From: Herbiconiux sp. VKM Ac-1786
GTDB lineage: Bacteria > Actinomycetota > Actinomycetes > Actinomycetales > Microbacteriaceae
Direction of reading: 5' to 3'
NCBI RefSeq assembly: GCF_015350805.1
Contig: NZ_JADKSG010000001.1
Coordinates: 930,001-994,000, forward strand
DNA length: 64,000 nucleotides
Made by a program: the position numbers and the translations under genes. Positions 34,352 through 43,013 of the stretch are shown piece after piece. Numbering within the stretch: the stretch's first letter is position 1; each line of letters starts with the position of its first letter. The notes under the pieces were generated by a model. The model saw only the letters and a program-made list of their open reading frames with translations. It was not told the origin of the DNA and searched no databases.

Positions 34352-35188
34352 ATGCCCCAGTACGGCATGTTCGAGATCCGCGCCGTCGACCCCGACGCGC
34401 CGGAGCCGTTGTACGTTCAGATCCGCACCCAGATCGAACAGGCGATCGTGTCGGGTCGGCTCTCCAAAGGCCAGCTCCTGCTGCCCGAGCGCGAGCTGGC
34501 CGACCGCTTCGAGGTGACCCGCATGACCCTGCGTCAGGCGGTCAGCACCCTCGAGATGGCGGGCCTACTCTCCCGGTTGCCGGGCGTCGGCACCTTCGTC
34601 AGTGAACGGATGCGTGTCGAAGACGTGCTCTCGTTCTCCGACAAGGCGAAGGAGCAGGGTCGCACCCCGGGCTCACGTCTCCTCGTCGCCGAGGTGGTGC
34701 CCGGCATCCCGAGCATCAACATGGCGTTGCACCTGCCGCCCCGCGCGGAGCTGGTGCACATCCGCCGGCTGCGCTCCGTGAACGGCCTGCCGGTGCAGGT
34801 CGGCTCCGGCCACCTGGAGTCCGCGCGGTTCCCGGGCATGGTCGGGCACCTTCGGGCGCTTGGCGACGCCTCGTTCTACACGCTGCTCCGCGAGGTCTAC
34901 GGAGTGGTCGTGCACCAGGTCCACGAGACCATCGAAGCCGCGGTCGTCGGGCCCGAACAAGCCCCCCTGCTCGAGTGCGACCCGGGCCTGCCCGCGTTCC
35001 TGCGGGAACTGACAGCCGTCACCGAAGACGGCGAACCGGTCGAGTACGGGCACACCCTCGTCCGTGGCGACCGGTGCAACTACAGCTTCACCCTCACTCA
35101 GCGCAACGGCGCGACGGGTGCTCTCTCCGTTCATTTCGACACCCGGCCGGATGCCCTCTCGCCGAGCGAAGCGCTCACCTTCGTCTGA
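34352..35188 (+). CDS. GntR family regulator with UTRA domain
   Basis: A 278-residue HutC/DasR-type repressor. The winged helix at about residues 15-85 has PLYVQIRTQIEQAI, LLPERELADRFEVTRMTLRQAVSTLEMAGLL and GVGTFV. The UTRA ligand domain follows, with the typical ELVHIRRLRSVNGLPV strand and a Y-S-F-T-L-T-Q end. Such proteins release DNA on binding a phosphosugar such as GlcN6P or GlcNAc6P. Start ATG 34352 has GGAGG just upstream. It precedes the PTS operon by 38 bases and probably controls it and itself through the TGGTCTAGACCA site. Confidence 0.9.
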   Translation: MPQYGMFEIRAVDPDAPEPLYVQIRTQIEQAIVSGRLSKGQLLLPERELADRFEVTRMTLRQAVSTLEMAGLLSRLPGVGTFVSERMRVEDVLSFSDKAKEQGRTPGSRLLVAEVVPGIPSINMALHLPPRAELVHIRRLRSVNGLPVQVGSGHLESARFPGMVGHLRALGDASFYTLLREVYGVVVHQVHETIEAAVVGPEQAPLLECDPGLPAFLRELTAVTEDGEPVEYGHTLVRGDRCNYSFTLTQRNGATGALSVHFDTRPDALSPSEALTFV

Positions 35189-35226
35189 AGAGTGTCGCTG
35201 ACCCGATCCCCCTGGAGGACCAGCCC

Positions 35227-36591
35227 ATGAGCATCGCACATCACCAGCGGTCCCGGTTCGAGGCCCGTCTCGACTCAGTGTCGGCGTGGGTCGAGAAGTA
35301 CATCACCCCGCCCCTCGTGAAACTGGGCAACCAGCGTCACTTCCTGGCCATCCGTGCGGGCCTGACCCGCATCATCCCCATCATCGTGATCGGCGCGGTT
35401 CCACTCATCATCACGAACTTCCCGATCGAGGGGTGGGCCGACGTCATCGCGCCCATCGCGGTGCCGCTGAACACGCTCTATCAGATGACCTTCGGGTTTA
35501 TCGGGCTCTGGGCAGCCCTGAGTATCGGGGCCGAGATGGGGAGGGTGTACAAACTCGACCCCGTCTTGTCGGCCATCATCACGGCGTCGTGCTTCATGCT
35601 CACCGCGGCTCCCGCAAACCTCGAGGAGGGCGTGCTGCCCTTCGCGAACTTCGGGGCGGGAGGGTTATTCACCGCCATCCTGATCGCCGTCGTGGTGGCC
35701 GAGGTCACCCGCTTCATGCGGGATCACAAGATGGTGATCACGATGCCCGCCGGGGTGCCGGCCAACATCGCCGCGAGCTTCTCGGCCCTGTTCCCGTTGG
35801 CCGTGCTGCTGGTGTTCTTCTGGCTCATCCGCTACGTGTTCAGCTTCGATCTGACCGTTGCGATCTCCACCGTGGTGAGCCCGCTGCTGCTGGCGGCCGA
35901 CTCCTGGTACGCCGCGCTCATCGCGATCATCGTCTGCCAGCTGCTCTGGTTCGTCGGCATCCACGGCGGAGCCATCACGTTCTGGGGTGTGCTGTACCCG
36001 TTCCTTCTAGCCAACGTCGCCGCTAACGCCGAGGCCGCCGCAGCCGGCGAGCCCCTCCCACACGTGTTTACCGAGCCGTTCCTGTTCATGTACGGCATGA
36101 TGGGCGGCGTCGGCAGCACCTTGCCGCTCGTGATCTTCTTCCTCGTGCTGGCCAAGTCCGCGCGCCTCAAGCAGGTCGGCAAGCTCAGCATCGGGCCGGC
36201 GCTGTTCAACATCAACGAGCCGGTCACCTTCGGAACGCCGATCGCCTTCAACCCGGTGATGCTACTCCCCTGGGTCTTCGGCACCAGCGCGGTCGGCGTC
36301 GTGATCGGCTACGCCGCCACGTCGTGGGGCTGGGTCTCCGCCGCCTACATCCAGGTGCCGTGGACCACGCCGCCGTTCATCAACGCGTGGCTCGCCACGG
36401 GCGGCGACTGGCGGGCCGTGGTGCTGCAGGCGATCATCTTCGCACTGATGGCCATCGTCTGGTTCATCTTCTTCCGCATCTGGGACGGCCGCCTCCGCGC
36501 CGAGGAGCTGGCGCTGGCCGGCGACGCCCCGACCGCCGCGACCGACGACACCGTCACCGGCCCGACCACCCAAGAGACGGTGAACTCATGA
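35227..36591 (+). CDS. PTS system lactose/cellobiose-type EIIC permease
   Basis: A 454-residue membrane component with about ten hydrophobic segments. FVGIHGG and the signature FNINEPVTFGTPIAFNP (about residues 322-338) are characteristic of the lactose/N,N'-diacetylchitobiose/cellobiose IIC class, where the NEP glutamate binds sugar. It moves and phosphorylates its sugar with phosphate passed from IIB. It is fused to no other domain; IIA and IIB are separate genes just downstream, the first in an ATGA overlap. Start ATG 35227 has GGAGG (35213-35217, in CTGGAGGACC) upstream. Confidence 0.93.
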   Translation: MSIAHHQRSRFEARLDSVSAWVEKYITPPLVKLGNQRHFLAIRAGLTRIIPIIVIGAVPLIITNFPIEGWADVIAPIAVPLNTLYQMTFGFIGLWAALSIGAEMGRVYKLDPVLSAIITASCFMLTAAPANLEEGVLPFANFGAGGLFTAILIAVVVAEVTRFMRDHKMVITMPAGVPANIAASFSALFPLAVLLVFFWLIRYVFSFDLTVAISTVVSPLLLAADSWYAALIAIIVCQLLWFVGIHGGAITFWGVLYPFLLANVAANAEAAAAGEPLPHVFTEPFLFMYGMMGGVGSTLPLVIFFLVLAKSARLKQVGKLSIGPALFNINEPVTFGTPIAFNPVMLLPWVFGTSAVGVVIGYAATSWGWVSAAYIQVPWTTPPFINAWLATGGDWRAVVLQAIIFALMAIVWFIFFRIWDGRLRAEELALAGDAPTAATDDTVTGPTTQETVNS

Positions 36592-36965
36592 CCCCCCACA
36601 CGACTCCACTCGAAGAGATCGTGATGCCGATGATCGCGGCCGCCGGTGAAGGGCGGGCTCTGGTCTTCGAAGCGCTCGACACCGCGCTCGACGGCGACGT
36701 GGCCGGAGCGGAGGCCCTGCTTGCCGAAGCCGATGAGCGCATCCGTGAAGCACACCTCATCCAGTTCCGCGAGCTTATCCGCCCCGAGGCCGCTGGCGAG
36801 AACGTGCCGGTGAAGCTGATCGTGGTGCACGCGATGGACACGCTGATGATCACGATGTCCGAGCGCGACCTCGCCAAGCGATTGATCGACCGGCGCTGGA
36901 GCCGCCGGGTGGGGGCCGCCGACCCCACCGCCTCGCAGACCCCCACCCCCTCCGAAGGAGAATGA
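36588..36965 (+). CDS. PTS system lactose/cellobiose-type EIIA
   Basis: A 125-residue all-helical IIA of the lactose class. The phosphorylated histidine is H81 in VVHAMDTLM, with D84 matching the metal ligand of the trimer; the family usually has HAQDHLM, so the second histidine is replaced by Thr here. It takes phosphate from HPr and gives it to IIB. ATG 36588 overlaps the IIC stop. The C-terminus ends in a Pro/Thr-rich tail. The HPr donor may be the one fused to the HAD protein encoded in the same operon. Confidence 0.88.
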   Translation: MTPHTTPLEEIVMPMIAAAGEGRALVFEALDTALDGDVAGAEALLAEADERIREAHLIQFRELIRPEAAGENVPVKLIVVHAMDTLMITMSERDLAKRLIDRRWSRRVGAADPTASQTPTPSEGE

Positions 36966-36967
36966 CG

Positions 36968-37300
36968 ATGCCCGCCCTCAAAGTCCTGTTCATCTGCGCC
37001 GCCGGCATGTCGTCGAGTCTCATCAAGTCGAAGGTCGAGGCCGAGGCCGCGCGCCGTCAGATCTACCTCGAGCTCGAGGCCGTTCCCGCCGTCATGATCT
37101 CGCGGGCCGACCTCACCGGCGCCGACGTGGTGCTCGTGGCCCCCCAGGTGCGCGGCCAGCTCGCGCAGTTCAAGGAGTGGGCGGCCGAGGAGGGCGCCCC
37201 GATCGAGGCGATCGCCTTCCACCACTACGGCCTCGCGGATGCCGACGGCATCCTCGCGCAGGTCGAGCGGCTGACAACGGCGACGAGCCCGAAGCCATGA
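36968..37300 (+). CDS. PTS system lactose/cellobiose-type EIIB
   Basis: A 110-residue IIB with the phosphocysteine C10 in LFICAAGMSSSL, the P-loop-like motif of this class. An ATG at 36962 is also in frame, but GAAGGAG at 36954-36960 is correctly spaced only for ATG 36968. It relays phosphate from IIA to the sugar held by IIC. Its stop overlaps the start of the first amidohydrolase in an ATGA, tying uptake to the catabolic genes. Confidence 0.92.
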   Translation: MPALKVLFICAAGMSSSLIKSKVEAEAARRQIYLELEAVPAVMISRADLTGADVVLVAPQVRGQLAQFKEWAAEEGAPIEAIAFHHYGLADADGILAQVERLTTATSPKP

Positions 37301-38046
37301 TCGTCGACCTCCACGCGCACCTCGGTGCGCGGAAACGCGCGCGCTATTCGGGCGAGGAGATCCTCCGCGACATGGATGCCGCCGGTGTCGACCACGCCTG
37401 CGTCTTCAGCTTCGTCGAGAGCCTTGACAACCACTATCCGGCGCGCCAGGCGGCCGAGCATCCCGACCGCTTCACGGCGTTCTGCATGGTCGACCCCTGG
37501 AACCCCGACTCGGCCACCGCTATGCGCCGTTGCTTCGAACAGGGCATGAGGGGCGTGAAGTTCCACCCCATGCGCCAGGCCGTCGCCGTCGACCGGGTGG
37601 ACGTGATGGCCCCCTTCCTCGACCTCTGCGAGGAGTTCGGCGCGGTGTTCTTCGCCCACGGCTCGAGCGAGTCGTTCAACAGCCCGGGCAAGTTCGCCCG
37701 GCTGGCGCGGCGCTGGCCGACAGTGCCGATCGTGATCGGTCACAGCGGCGGGCCCTGGGGCCTGCCGGAGGCCATCGACGTGGCAACCGACCATCCGAAC
37801 GTGCGGCTCTCCACCTCGCTGGTGCCGGTTCCGGCACTGCGCCGGATCGTCGACCGGATCGGGCCGGAGCGGTTGCTGCTGGCCTCGGACGTGCCGTTCG
37901 GTTCGTTCGATTTCGAGATCGCGAAGGTGCGGGCGGCCGTGCCGGAGACGGCCGACCTCGTGCTCGGCGGCAACCTCGCCCGCCTCATCGGCCTCACGGC
38001 GGTCGCGGCGGGAGGGGTCGGCGGTCTGGCGGTGGCGACGTCGTGA
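37297..38046 (+). CDS. Amidohydrolase-2 family metal-dependent hydrolase (intact ligand set)
   Basis: A 249-residue TIM-barrel hydrolase of the ACMSD-like branch. The metal motif HxH is H6/H8 in DLHAHLG; further ligands fit H121 (FFAHGSS), H149 (IGHSGG) and D198 (ASDVPFG), and K88/H90 in RGVKFHP lie in the barrel. Members hydrolyse or decarboxylate small ring, amide or lactone compounds in the cytoplasm. Within this operon a deacylation or ring-opening step on the PTS product is plausible. It is followed, with a GTGA overlap, by a paralogue that has lost several of these residues. Confidence 0.82.
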   Translation: MIVDLHAHLGARKRARYSGEEILRDMDAAGVDHACVFSFVESLDNHYPARQAAEHPDRFTAFCMVDPWNPDSATAMRRCFEQGMRGVKFHPMRQAVAVDRVDVMAPFLDLCEEFGAVFFAHGSSESFNSPGKFARLARRWPTVPIVIGHSGGPWGLPEAIDVATDHPNVRLSTSLVPVPALRRIVDRIGPERLLLASDVPFGSFDFEIAKVRAAVPETADLVLGGNLARLIGLTAVAAGGVGGLAVATS

Positions 38047-38765
38047 TCATCGATGCCCACACGCACATCGGCCGGGTGCGCGGTCGCACCTTCACCGCCG
38101 GCGACCTCCTGGGCCGCCTGGACGCAGCCGGCGTCGACCGCGCAGTCGTGTTCAGCTTCGTCGAGAACATCGACAACGACACCGTCGCTGAAGCCGCCCG
38201 CCGGCACCCCGACCGGCTCATCCCTTTCGCGGTCGTGAATCCCTGGCAGGACGACGCGGAGACCGAGTTGCGCCGCCGCCTGGACGACGGTTTCCGCGGC
38301 GTGAAGCTGCATCCGGTGCGACACGGCTACCCGCTGGACCGCCGCGAGCTCACCGATCCCCTCTTCGAGATCGCCGCCGCCGCCCGGGTGCCGGTGCTCT
38401 CCTTCGGCGGTGACGACCTCTTCTCGACCCCCGACCGGTTCACCTCGATGGCCCGCCGGCATCCGTCGGTCGACCTGATCATGGCGCACATGGGCTTCAG
38501 CAACGAGCGCGACGGCGCCCAGCGATCCGCCACCGAGAACCCCAACGTCTACGTCGAGACCAGCGGGGTGCAGAGCGCCCGCTACATCGTCGGGGCCGTG
38601 CAGGCTGCCGGCGCCGAAAAGGTGGTGTTCGGGTCGAACATCCCTCACGAAGACCTGGCCGAGAGCATCGCCATGACCCTCACGGCTGCCGGCCCCGACC
38701 ACGCCGACGCCGTCTTCCACCAGAATCTCAGCCGCCTTCTGGGCGAGAACGGACGACCAGCATGA
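38043..38765 (+). CDS. Amidohydrolase-2 family paralogue with altered metal site
   Basis: A 240-residue protein clearly homologous to its upstream neighbour (shared VFSFVE, NPW/DPW, RGVK-HP, ARRHP). It keeps the first HxH (H5/H7 in DAHTHIG) and H149 (MAHMG), but the third ligand His is Gly (LSFGGDD where the paralogue has FFAHGSS) and the catalytic Asp is N199 (GSNIPHE in place of ASDVPFG). It may use another chemistry, or be the structural partner of the first protein in a heteromer. Start is GTG 38043 in a GTGA overlap. Its stop overlaps the SIS gene. Confidence 0.82.
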   Translation: MIIDAHTHIGRVRGRTFTAGDLLGRLDAAGVDRAVVFSFVENIDNDTVAEAARRHPDRLIPFAVVNPWQDDAETELRRRLDDGFRGVKLHPVRHGYPLDRRELTDPLFEIAAAARVPVLSFGGDDLFSTPDRFTSMARRHPSVDLIMAHMGFSNERDGAQRSATENPNVYVETSGVQSARYIVGAVQAAGAEKVVFGSNIPHEDLAESIAMTLTAAGPDHADAVFHQNLSRLLGENGRPA

Positions 38766-39754
38766 CCCGCCGAGACGACTTCCGCCGTGACGTCGGCGCC
38801 GAGCCGCAGGTGCTCGATCAACTCCTCACTGCCTACGAGGGCACCGACGGTCCGCTGCGGGCGATCCCCGTGATCGGACACCCGGATGCGCCGATCGTGT
38901 TCGCCGGGATGGGCTCGAGTCACAACGCCTCAATGGCCGCCTCGTGGTGGCTGCAGCGGCGCGGCGTCCCGAGCTGGACGAGCTACTCCTCCAAGTTCGC
39001 ACCGACCGCCCCGCCCCCGGCCTCGACGCTGGTCGCGGTCTCCAAGAGCGGCTCGTCCGTCGAGACGCTCGCGGCCGTCGAGCACTTCCGCGCCGCGGGC
39101 GGCGACCGCGTGATCGTCGTGACCAACGAGGAGAACAGCGTGCTCGCCGAGCGCGGCGATCTCGTGCTGCCGATCCTCGCCGGGCGCGAAGGGCCGATCT
39201 CAGCGAAGTCGTACGCCGCCACGGTGGCCGTGCTGCTGCTCCTGACCGGTGCCTGGCTCGACGAACCGGAACTGCGGCCGAGCACGCTGCGGCCGGCGGT
39301 GCGGGCGGGTCTCGACCTGATCGACCGATTCGACCACGTCGGCGACGAGATCGCCGCCGAGCTCTCGGCCACCCCCGTGCTGCACGTGCTCGGTTCCGGC
39401 GCCGGGGTGGCCGGGGCTCGGGAAGGCGCGGTGATCTTCAAGGAGGGCCCGGGCGTACCGGCCGAGGCGCTGACGGCCGCCGAGTGGCTGCACGGCGCCT
39501 ACCGCGCGGTGCGCCCGGGTCGGTTCACGGCCCTGCTCCTCCTCGGCTCGCCGGCCGGGAGCCGTGACGGCGAGGTGCGCGCCAAGGTGGAATCCCTGGG
39601 CGGGGCGGTGGTGGAGATCGGGCCGCTGGTCGTGGGAGATCCGGCGCTCGGCCTCCCCGGGGTGCCGCGCTCGGCACTGCCGCTGGTCGAGGGCCTCGCC
39701 CTCGAGCTCTGCTCGCTGGCGGTGTGGAAGTCAAGGCCGGAGGCGACCTCATGA
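38762..39754 (+). CDS. Double-SIS-domain sugar isomerase/deglycase (GlmS/FrlB-like)
   Basis: A 330-residue protein made of two SIS phosphosugar-binding domains, as in the isomerase half of GlmS and in fructosamine-6-phosphate deglycases. Domain 1 has GMGSSHNAS and SKSGSSVETL phosphate loops (about residues 49-57 and 93-102). Domain 2 has KEGPGVPAEALTAAEWLHG, matching the Glu and His that act in ring opening and deamination. No glutaminase domain is present, so it probably works in the breakdown direction, releasing an amine from a phosphosugar. Overlaps both neighbours by ATGA. Confidence 0.85.
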   Translation: MTRRDDFRRDVGAEPQVLDQLLTAYEGTDGPLRAIPVIGHPDAPIVFAGMGSSHNASMAASWWLQRRGVPSWTSYSSKFAPTAPPPASTLVAVSKSGSSVETLAAVEHFRAAGGDRVIVVTNEENSVLAERGDLVLPILAGREGPISAKSYAATVAVLLLLTGAWLDEPELRPSTLRPAVRAGLDLIDRFDHVGDEIAAELSATPVLHVLGSGAGVAGAREGAVIFKEGPGVPAEALTAAEWLHGAYRAVRPGRFTALLLLGSPAGSRDGEVRAKVESLGGAVVEIGPLVVGDPALGLPGVPRSALPLVEGLALELCSLAVWKSRPEATS

Positions 39755-40725
39755 CGGCGACCCGCGCGGTCGCGCCGCCTCGCCCGCCGACCGCGGTTCT
39801 CCTCGACTTCGATGGCACCCTCGTACTGAGCGAGGAGCGCAACGCCCGCATCTGGGACCACGTGTTCGACCGCATCGGCTACCGGCCGGATGCCACCGAG
39901 CGACACCGCCTGCTCGGGCGCCGCCTGCACGAGATCGCGGTCGATTTCCCTGCCGTCGCCGCGGGCGCGCACACCGTCGCCGACGTCGAGCGGCTCTACC
40001 GCGGCTTCGACGCCGAGCTGCCCCGCCACGACGTGGTGCTCGCGCCCGGCGTGAGGGCGTTCCTGGAGCGCCTGGCCGCGCGAGGCATCCCGGTCGCCGT
40101 GGTTAGCTCGGCGCACTCGCGCACCATCGCCGAGCTGCTCGAGGCGGAGGGCCTGACGGCGCGGGTGACGACCATCGCGGGCGGTGAGAACTCACCGGTG
40201 GGCAAACCCGACCCGGCGCCCTACCGCGAAGCCCTCGGCCGGCTCAGCCTCCCCGCCACCGGCACGGTCGCCGTAGAGGACAGCCCGGTGGGGCTCTCCT
40301 CGGCCCGGGGCGCCGGGGTGTTCGCCGTCGGCATCCTCTCCACCCACCGCCGCGACGAACTGGCGTTCGCCGACCTCGTCGTCGCCTCGTTCGACGAGCT
40401 GTCGCACGGGCTCCTGCCCGGTCCCTTCCCCGACCCGACCGAAAGAGAGACCCTCACGCTCACCAGGACAGCCGTCGTCGGCTCCACCGGCGGGTTGCAC
40501 GCCCGGCCCGCCGCCCAGTTCGTGAAGGCCGTCAAGGCCAGCGGCATCCCGGTCACCATCTCGAAACCGGGCGGCAGCGGGCGGGATGCCGCGAGCATCC
40601 TGACCCTGCTCGCCCTCGACGCGCAGCAGGGCGAAGCCGTCGAGCTGACGGCCGGTGGCGACGACGCCGAGCGGGTGCTCGGCGAGCTCGTCGCCCTCGT
40701 GGAGAGCAACCTCGATGTGGCGTAG
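39751..40725 (+). CDS. HAD-family phosphatase fused to an HPr phosphocarrier domain
   Basis: A 324-residue fusion. Residues about 13-225 are a beta-phosphoglucomutase-type HAD enzyme: motif I D19-x-D21 (LLDFDGTL), motif II S119/S120 (VVSS), motif III K152 (GKPDP), motif IV E176-D177 (VEDSP). Residues about 234-324 are a full HPr: phosphohistidine H250 in GGLHARPAAQF, the regulatory serine position S282 in AASILTLLAL, and QQGEAVELTAGGDDAE near the end. The start ATG 39751 overlaps the SIS stop. HPr normally stands alone or is fused to other PTS parts; joining it to a sugar phosphatase inside a PTS operon suggests a dedicated phosphate donor and possible control of the phosphatase by PTS state (inference). 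Confidence 0.9.
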   Translation: MTATRAVAPPRPPTAVLLDFDGTLVLSEERNARIWDHVFDRIGYRPDATERHRLLGRRLHEIAVDFPAVAAGAHTVADVERLYRGFDAELPRHDVVLAPGVRAFLERLAARGIPVAVVSSAHSRTIAELLEAEGLTARVTTIAGGENSPVGKPDPAPYREALGRLSLPATGTVAVEDSPVGLSSARGAGVFAVGILSTHRRDELAFADLVVASFDELSHGLLPGPFPDPTERETLTLTRTAVVGSTGGLHARPAAQFVKAVKASGIPVTISKPGGSGRDAASILTLLALDAQQGEAVELTAGGDDAERVLGELVALVESNLDVA

Positions 40726-40734
40726 GTGGTCGCG

Positions 40735-41766
40735 ATGAAAGCGCTGGCGAAGGACACCACGGGCCCCGGTCTCGTGCTGACCGACCGACCCGACCCGGTC
40801 GGCGGCCCCTTCGACGTGACGATCGCGGTGCTCCGCACGGGCATCTGCGGCACCGACCTGCACATCGAGAGCTGGGACGACTGGGCCGCGGGGGTCATCC
40901 GGCCACCCCTCATCCCCGGCCACGAGTTCTCGGGACGGGTGGTGGAGGTCGGCGACGCCGTGACCTCCGTGCGGGTGGGTGACCTCGTCTCCGGCGAGGG
41001 TCACATCGTCTGCGGTGTCTGCCGCAATTGCCGAGCCGGTCGCCGTCATCTGTGCGTGCACACCTTGAGCGTCGGGGTGAACCGCGACGGCGCGTTCGCG
41101 CAGTACGTCGCGCTGCCCGAGCAGAACATCTGGGTGCACCCGGCCGATATCGACCTCGATCTTGCCGCCATCTTCGATCCGCTCGGCAACGCCGTGCACA
41201 CCGCACTCTCTTACGAGATGGCGGGCGAGGACGTGCTGATCACCGGCGCCGGGCCGATCGGGCTGATGGCGGCACGCGTGGCCAAGCACGTCGGGTCGCG
41301 CAACGTCGTGATCACCGACGTCAACGCCGAGCGGCTCGCCCTCGCGCGGTCGATGGGGGTGGATGTCGCCGTCGACGTCTCCTCGGACTCCGTCGCCGAT
41401 GCCCAGCAGACGCTCGGGATGCGCGAGGGCTTCGATGTGGGGCTCGAGATCAGCGGTCGCCCCTCGGCCCTGGTGGAGATGCTCGAAAACATGAACCACG
41501 GCGGCAAGGTGGCGCTGCTCGGCCTTCCGACGGAGCGCTTCGACATCGACTGGGCGAGCGTGGTGGGGCGCATGATCACGATCAAGGGCATCTACGGGCG
41601 CCAGATGTTCGAGACCTGGTACCTCATGGCCGCCATGCTGCACTCCGGTCTCGACGTGCAGCCTGTCATCACCGACCGCCTTCCGGCCGCGGACTGGGCG
41701 GAGGGCTTCGACATCGCCCGCCGCGGCGCCGGCGGCAAGGTCGTTCTCGATTGGAGCACCCTGTGA
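40735..41766 (+). CDS. tdh: L-threonine 3-dehydrogenase
   Basis: A 343-residue zinc MDR enzyme of the same length as bacterial Tdh. The catalytic zinc site is ICGTDLHI with PGHEFSG; the structural zinc cysteines are in [15 protein letters not shown]; the NAD loop is [12 protein letters not shown]. It oxidises L-threonine to 2-amino-3-ketobutyrate. ATG 40735 (MKALAK) fits the family; TAGGTGG lies upstream, and the GTG at 40726 is less likely. The next gene is the partner ligase with a GTGA overlap, which supports the threonine role over another alcohol. Confidence 0.88.
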   Translation: MKALAKDTTGPGLVLTDRPDPVGGPFDVTIAVLRTGICGTDLHIESWDDWAAGVIRPPLIPGHEFSGRVVEVGDAVTSVRVGDLVSGEGHIVCGVCRNCRAGRRHLCVHTLSVGVNRDGAFAQYVALPEQNIWVHPADIDLDLAAIFDPLGNAVHTALSYEMAGEDVLITGAGPIGLMAARVAKHVGSRNVVITDVNAERLALARSMGVDVAVDVSSDSVADAQQTLGMREGFDVGLEISGRPSALVEMLENMNHGGKVALLGLPTERFDIDWASVVGRMITIKGIYGRQMFETWYLMAAMLHSGLDVQPVITDRLPAADWAEGFDIARRGAGGKVVLDWSTL

Positions 41767-42941
41767 TCAACGACAGCACCCTCGACGAACTCGACGCGAC
41801 TCTCGACGAAATCTGCGACGCCGGGCTCTGGAAGGTCGAGAACCCGCTCGACTCGCCGCAGGGCGGGCACATCGTCTCGCACGGCGAGCAACTGGTGAAT
41901 TTCTGCTCGAACAACTACCTCGGGCTCGCCGACCACTCGGCGGTGGTCGCGGCCGCCAAGCACTCCCTCGACCGCTGGGGCTTCGGCATGGCCAGCGTGC
42001 GCTTCATCAGCGGCACACAGTCGCAGCACCTGGACCTGGAGGCGGCGCTCACCGATTTCCTGGGCACCGAGGCCTCCGTGCTCTTCCCCTCGTGCTTCGA
42101 CGCCAACGGCGCCGTCTTCGAGACGCTGCTCGACGACCGCGACGCGGTGATCTCGGACGAGCTGAACCACGCCTCCATCATCGACGGCATCCGGTTGTCG
42201 AAGGCGGCGCGGCATCGTTACCACAACCGCGACATGGCCGACCTCGAACTGAAGCTCCAGGCCACGGCCGGGGCCCGACGCCGCCTGATCGTGACCGACG
42301 GCGTGTTCTCGATGGACGGCTATGTCGCCCCGCTCGACGAGATCGTCGCGCTGGCGCGCCGCTATGACGCGATGGTGATGGTGGACGACTCGCACGCGGC
42401 CGGGTTCGTCGGGCGGCGGGGAGCCGGCACACCGGAGCTGTTCGGGGTGACCGATGACGTCGACATCCTCACCGGGACCCTCGGCAAGGCGCTCGGCGGC
42501 GCCTCCGGCGGGTATGTCTCTGGCCGCTCCCCCGTCGTGGAGCTGCTGCGGCAACGCGGGCGGCCCTATCTCTTCTCGAACTCCGTACCCCCGGTGGTGG
42601 TCGCCGGGAGCCTCGCGGCCCTGGAGATCGTGACCTCTCCCGACGGCGACGCCCGACGGGCGCAGCTGGCGGCCAACGCGGCGCGGTTGCGCGAGGGCCT
42701 CACCGGCCTGGGCTTCGAATTGCTGCCGGGCGCCCACCCCATCATCCCGGTGATGATCCCGGAGGCCCCGGAAGCGGCCTCGCTCGCGACCGCACTCCGG
42801 CGGCAGGGTGTCGCGGTGACGGCCTTCGTCTACCCCGTCGTACCGCTCGGCCGCTCGCGCATCCGGGTGCAGGTGTCGGCGGCACATACGGAGGAGGACA
42901 TCGCGATCTGCCTGGGGGCGTTCGCGGGCGCTCTGGTCTGA
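41763..42941 (+). CDS. kbl: Glycine C-acetyltransferase (2-amino-3-ketobutyrate CoA ligase)
   Basis: A 392-residue PLP enzyme of the alpha-oxoamine synthase family. [33 protein letters not shown] and the PLP lysine K242 in [14 protein letters not shown] are diagnostic. It splits 2-amino-3-ketobutyrate with CoA into glycine and acetyl-CoA, completing threonine breakdown started by Tdh. GTG 41763 overlaps the tdh stop. It is the last gene of the PTS operon; why threonine degradation is tied to a sugar PTS is the key question here. Confidence 0.92.
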   Translation: MINDSTLDELDATLDEICDAGLWKVENPLDSPQGGHIVSHGEQLVNFCSNNYLGLADHSAVVAAAKHSLDRWGFGMASVRFISGTQSQHLDLEAALTDFLGTEASVLFPSCFDANGAVFETLLDDRDAVISDELNHASIIDGIRLSKAARHRYHNRDMADLELKLQATAGARRRLIVTDGVFSMDGYVAPLDEIVALARRYDAMVMVDDSHAAGFVGRRGAGTPELFGVTDDVDILTGTLGKALGGASGGYVSGRSPVVELLRQRGRPYLFSNSVPPVVVAGSLAALEIVTSPDGDARRAQLAANAARLREGLTGLGFELLPGAHPIIPVMIPEAPEAASLATALRRQGVAVTAFVYPVVPLGRSRIRVQVSAAHTEEDIAICLGAFAGALV

Positions 42942-42971
42942 CCGGCGGTCGGCGGGAATGCGCCGAGGGAT

Positions 42972-42991
42972 TTACTTGTTCAGACAGGTAA
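42972..42991. promoter_or_regulatory. Operator upstream of MarR gene
   Basis: TTACTTGT-TCAG-ACAGGTAA has 8-bp arms with one mismatch, 22 bases before the start of the MarR gene and inside an AT-rich island. It is a good candidate for autorepression. Confidence 0.55.
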
Positions 42992-43013
42992 TATCCGCGA
43001 CAAGGGAGAGAAC

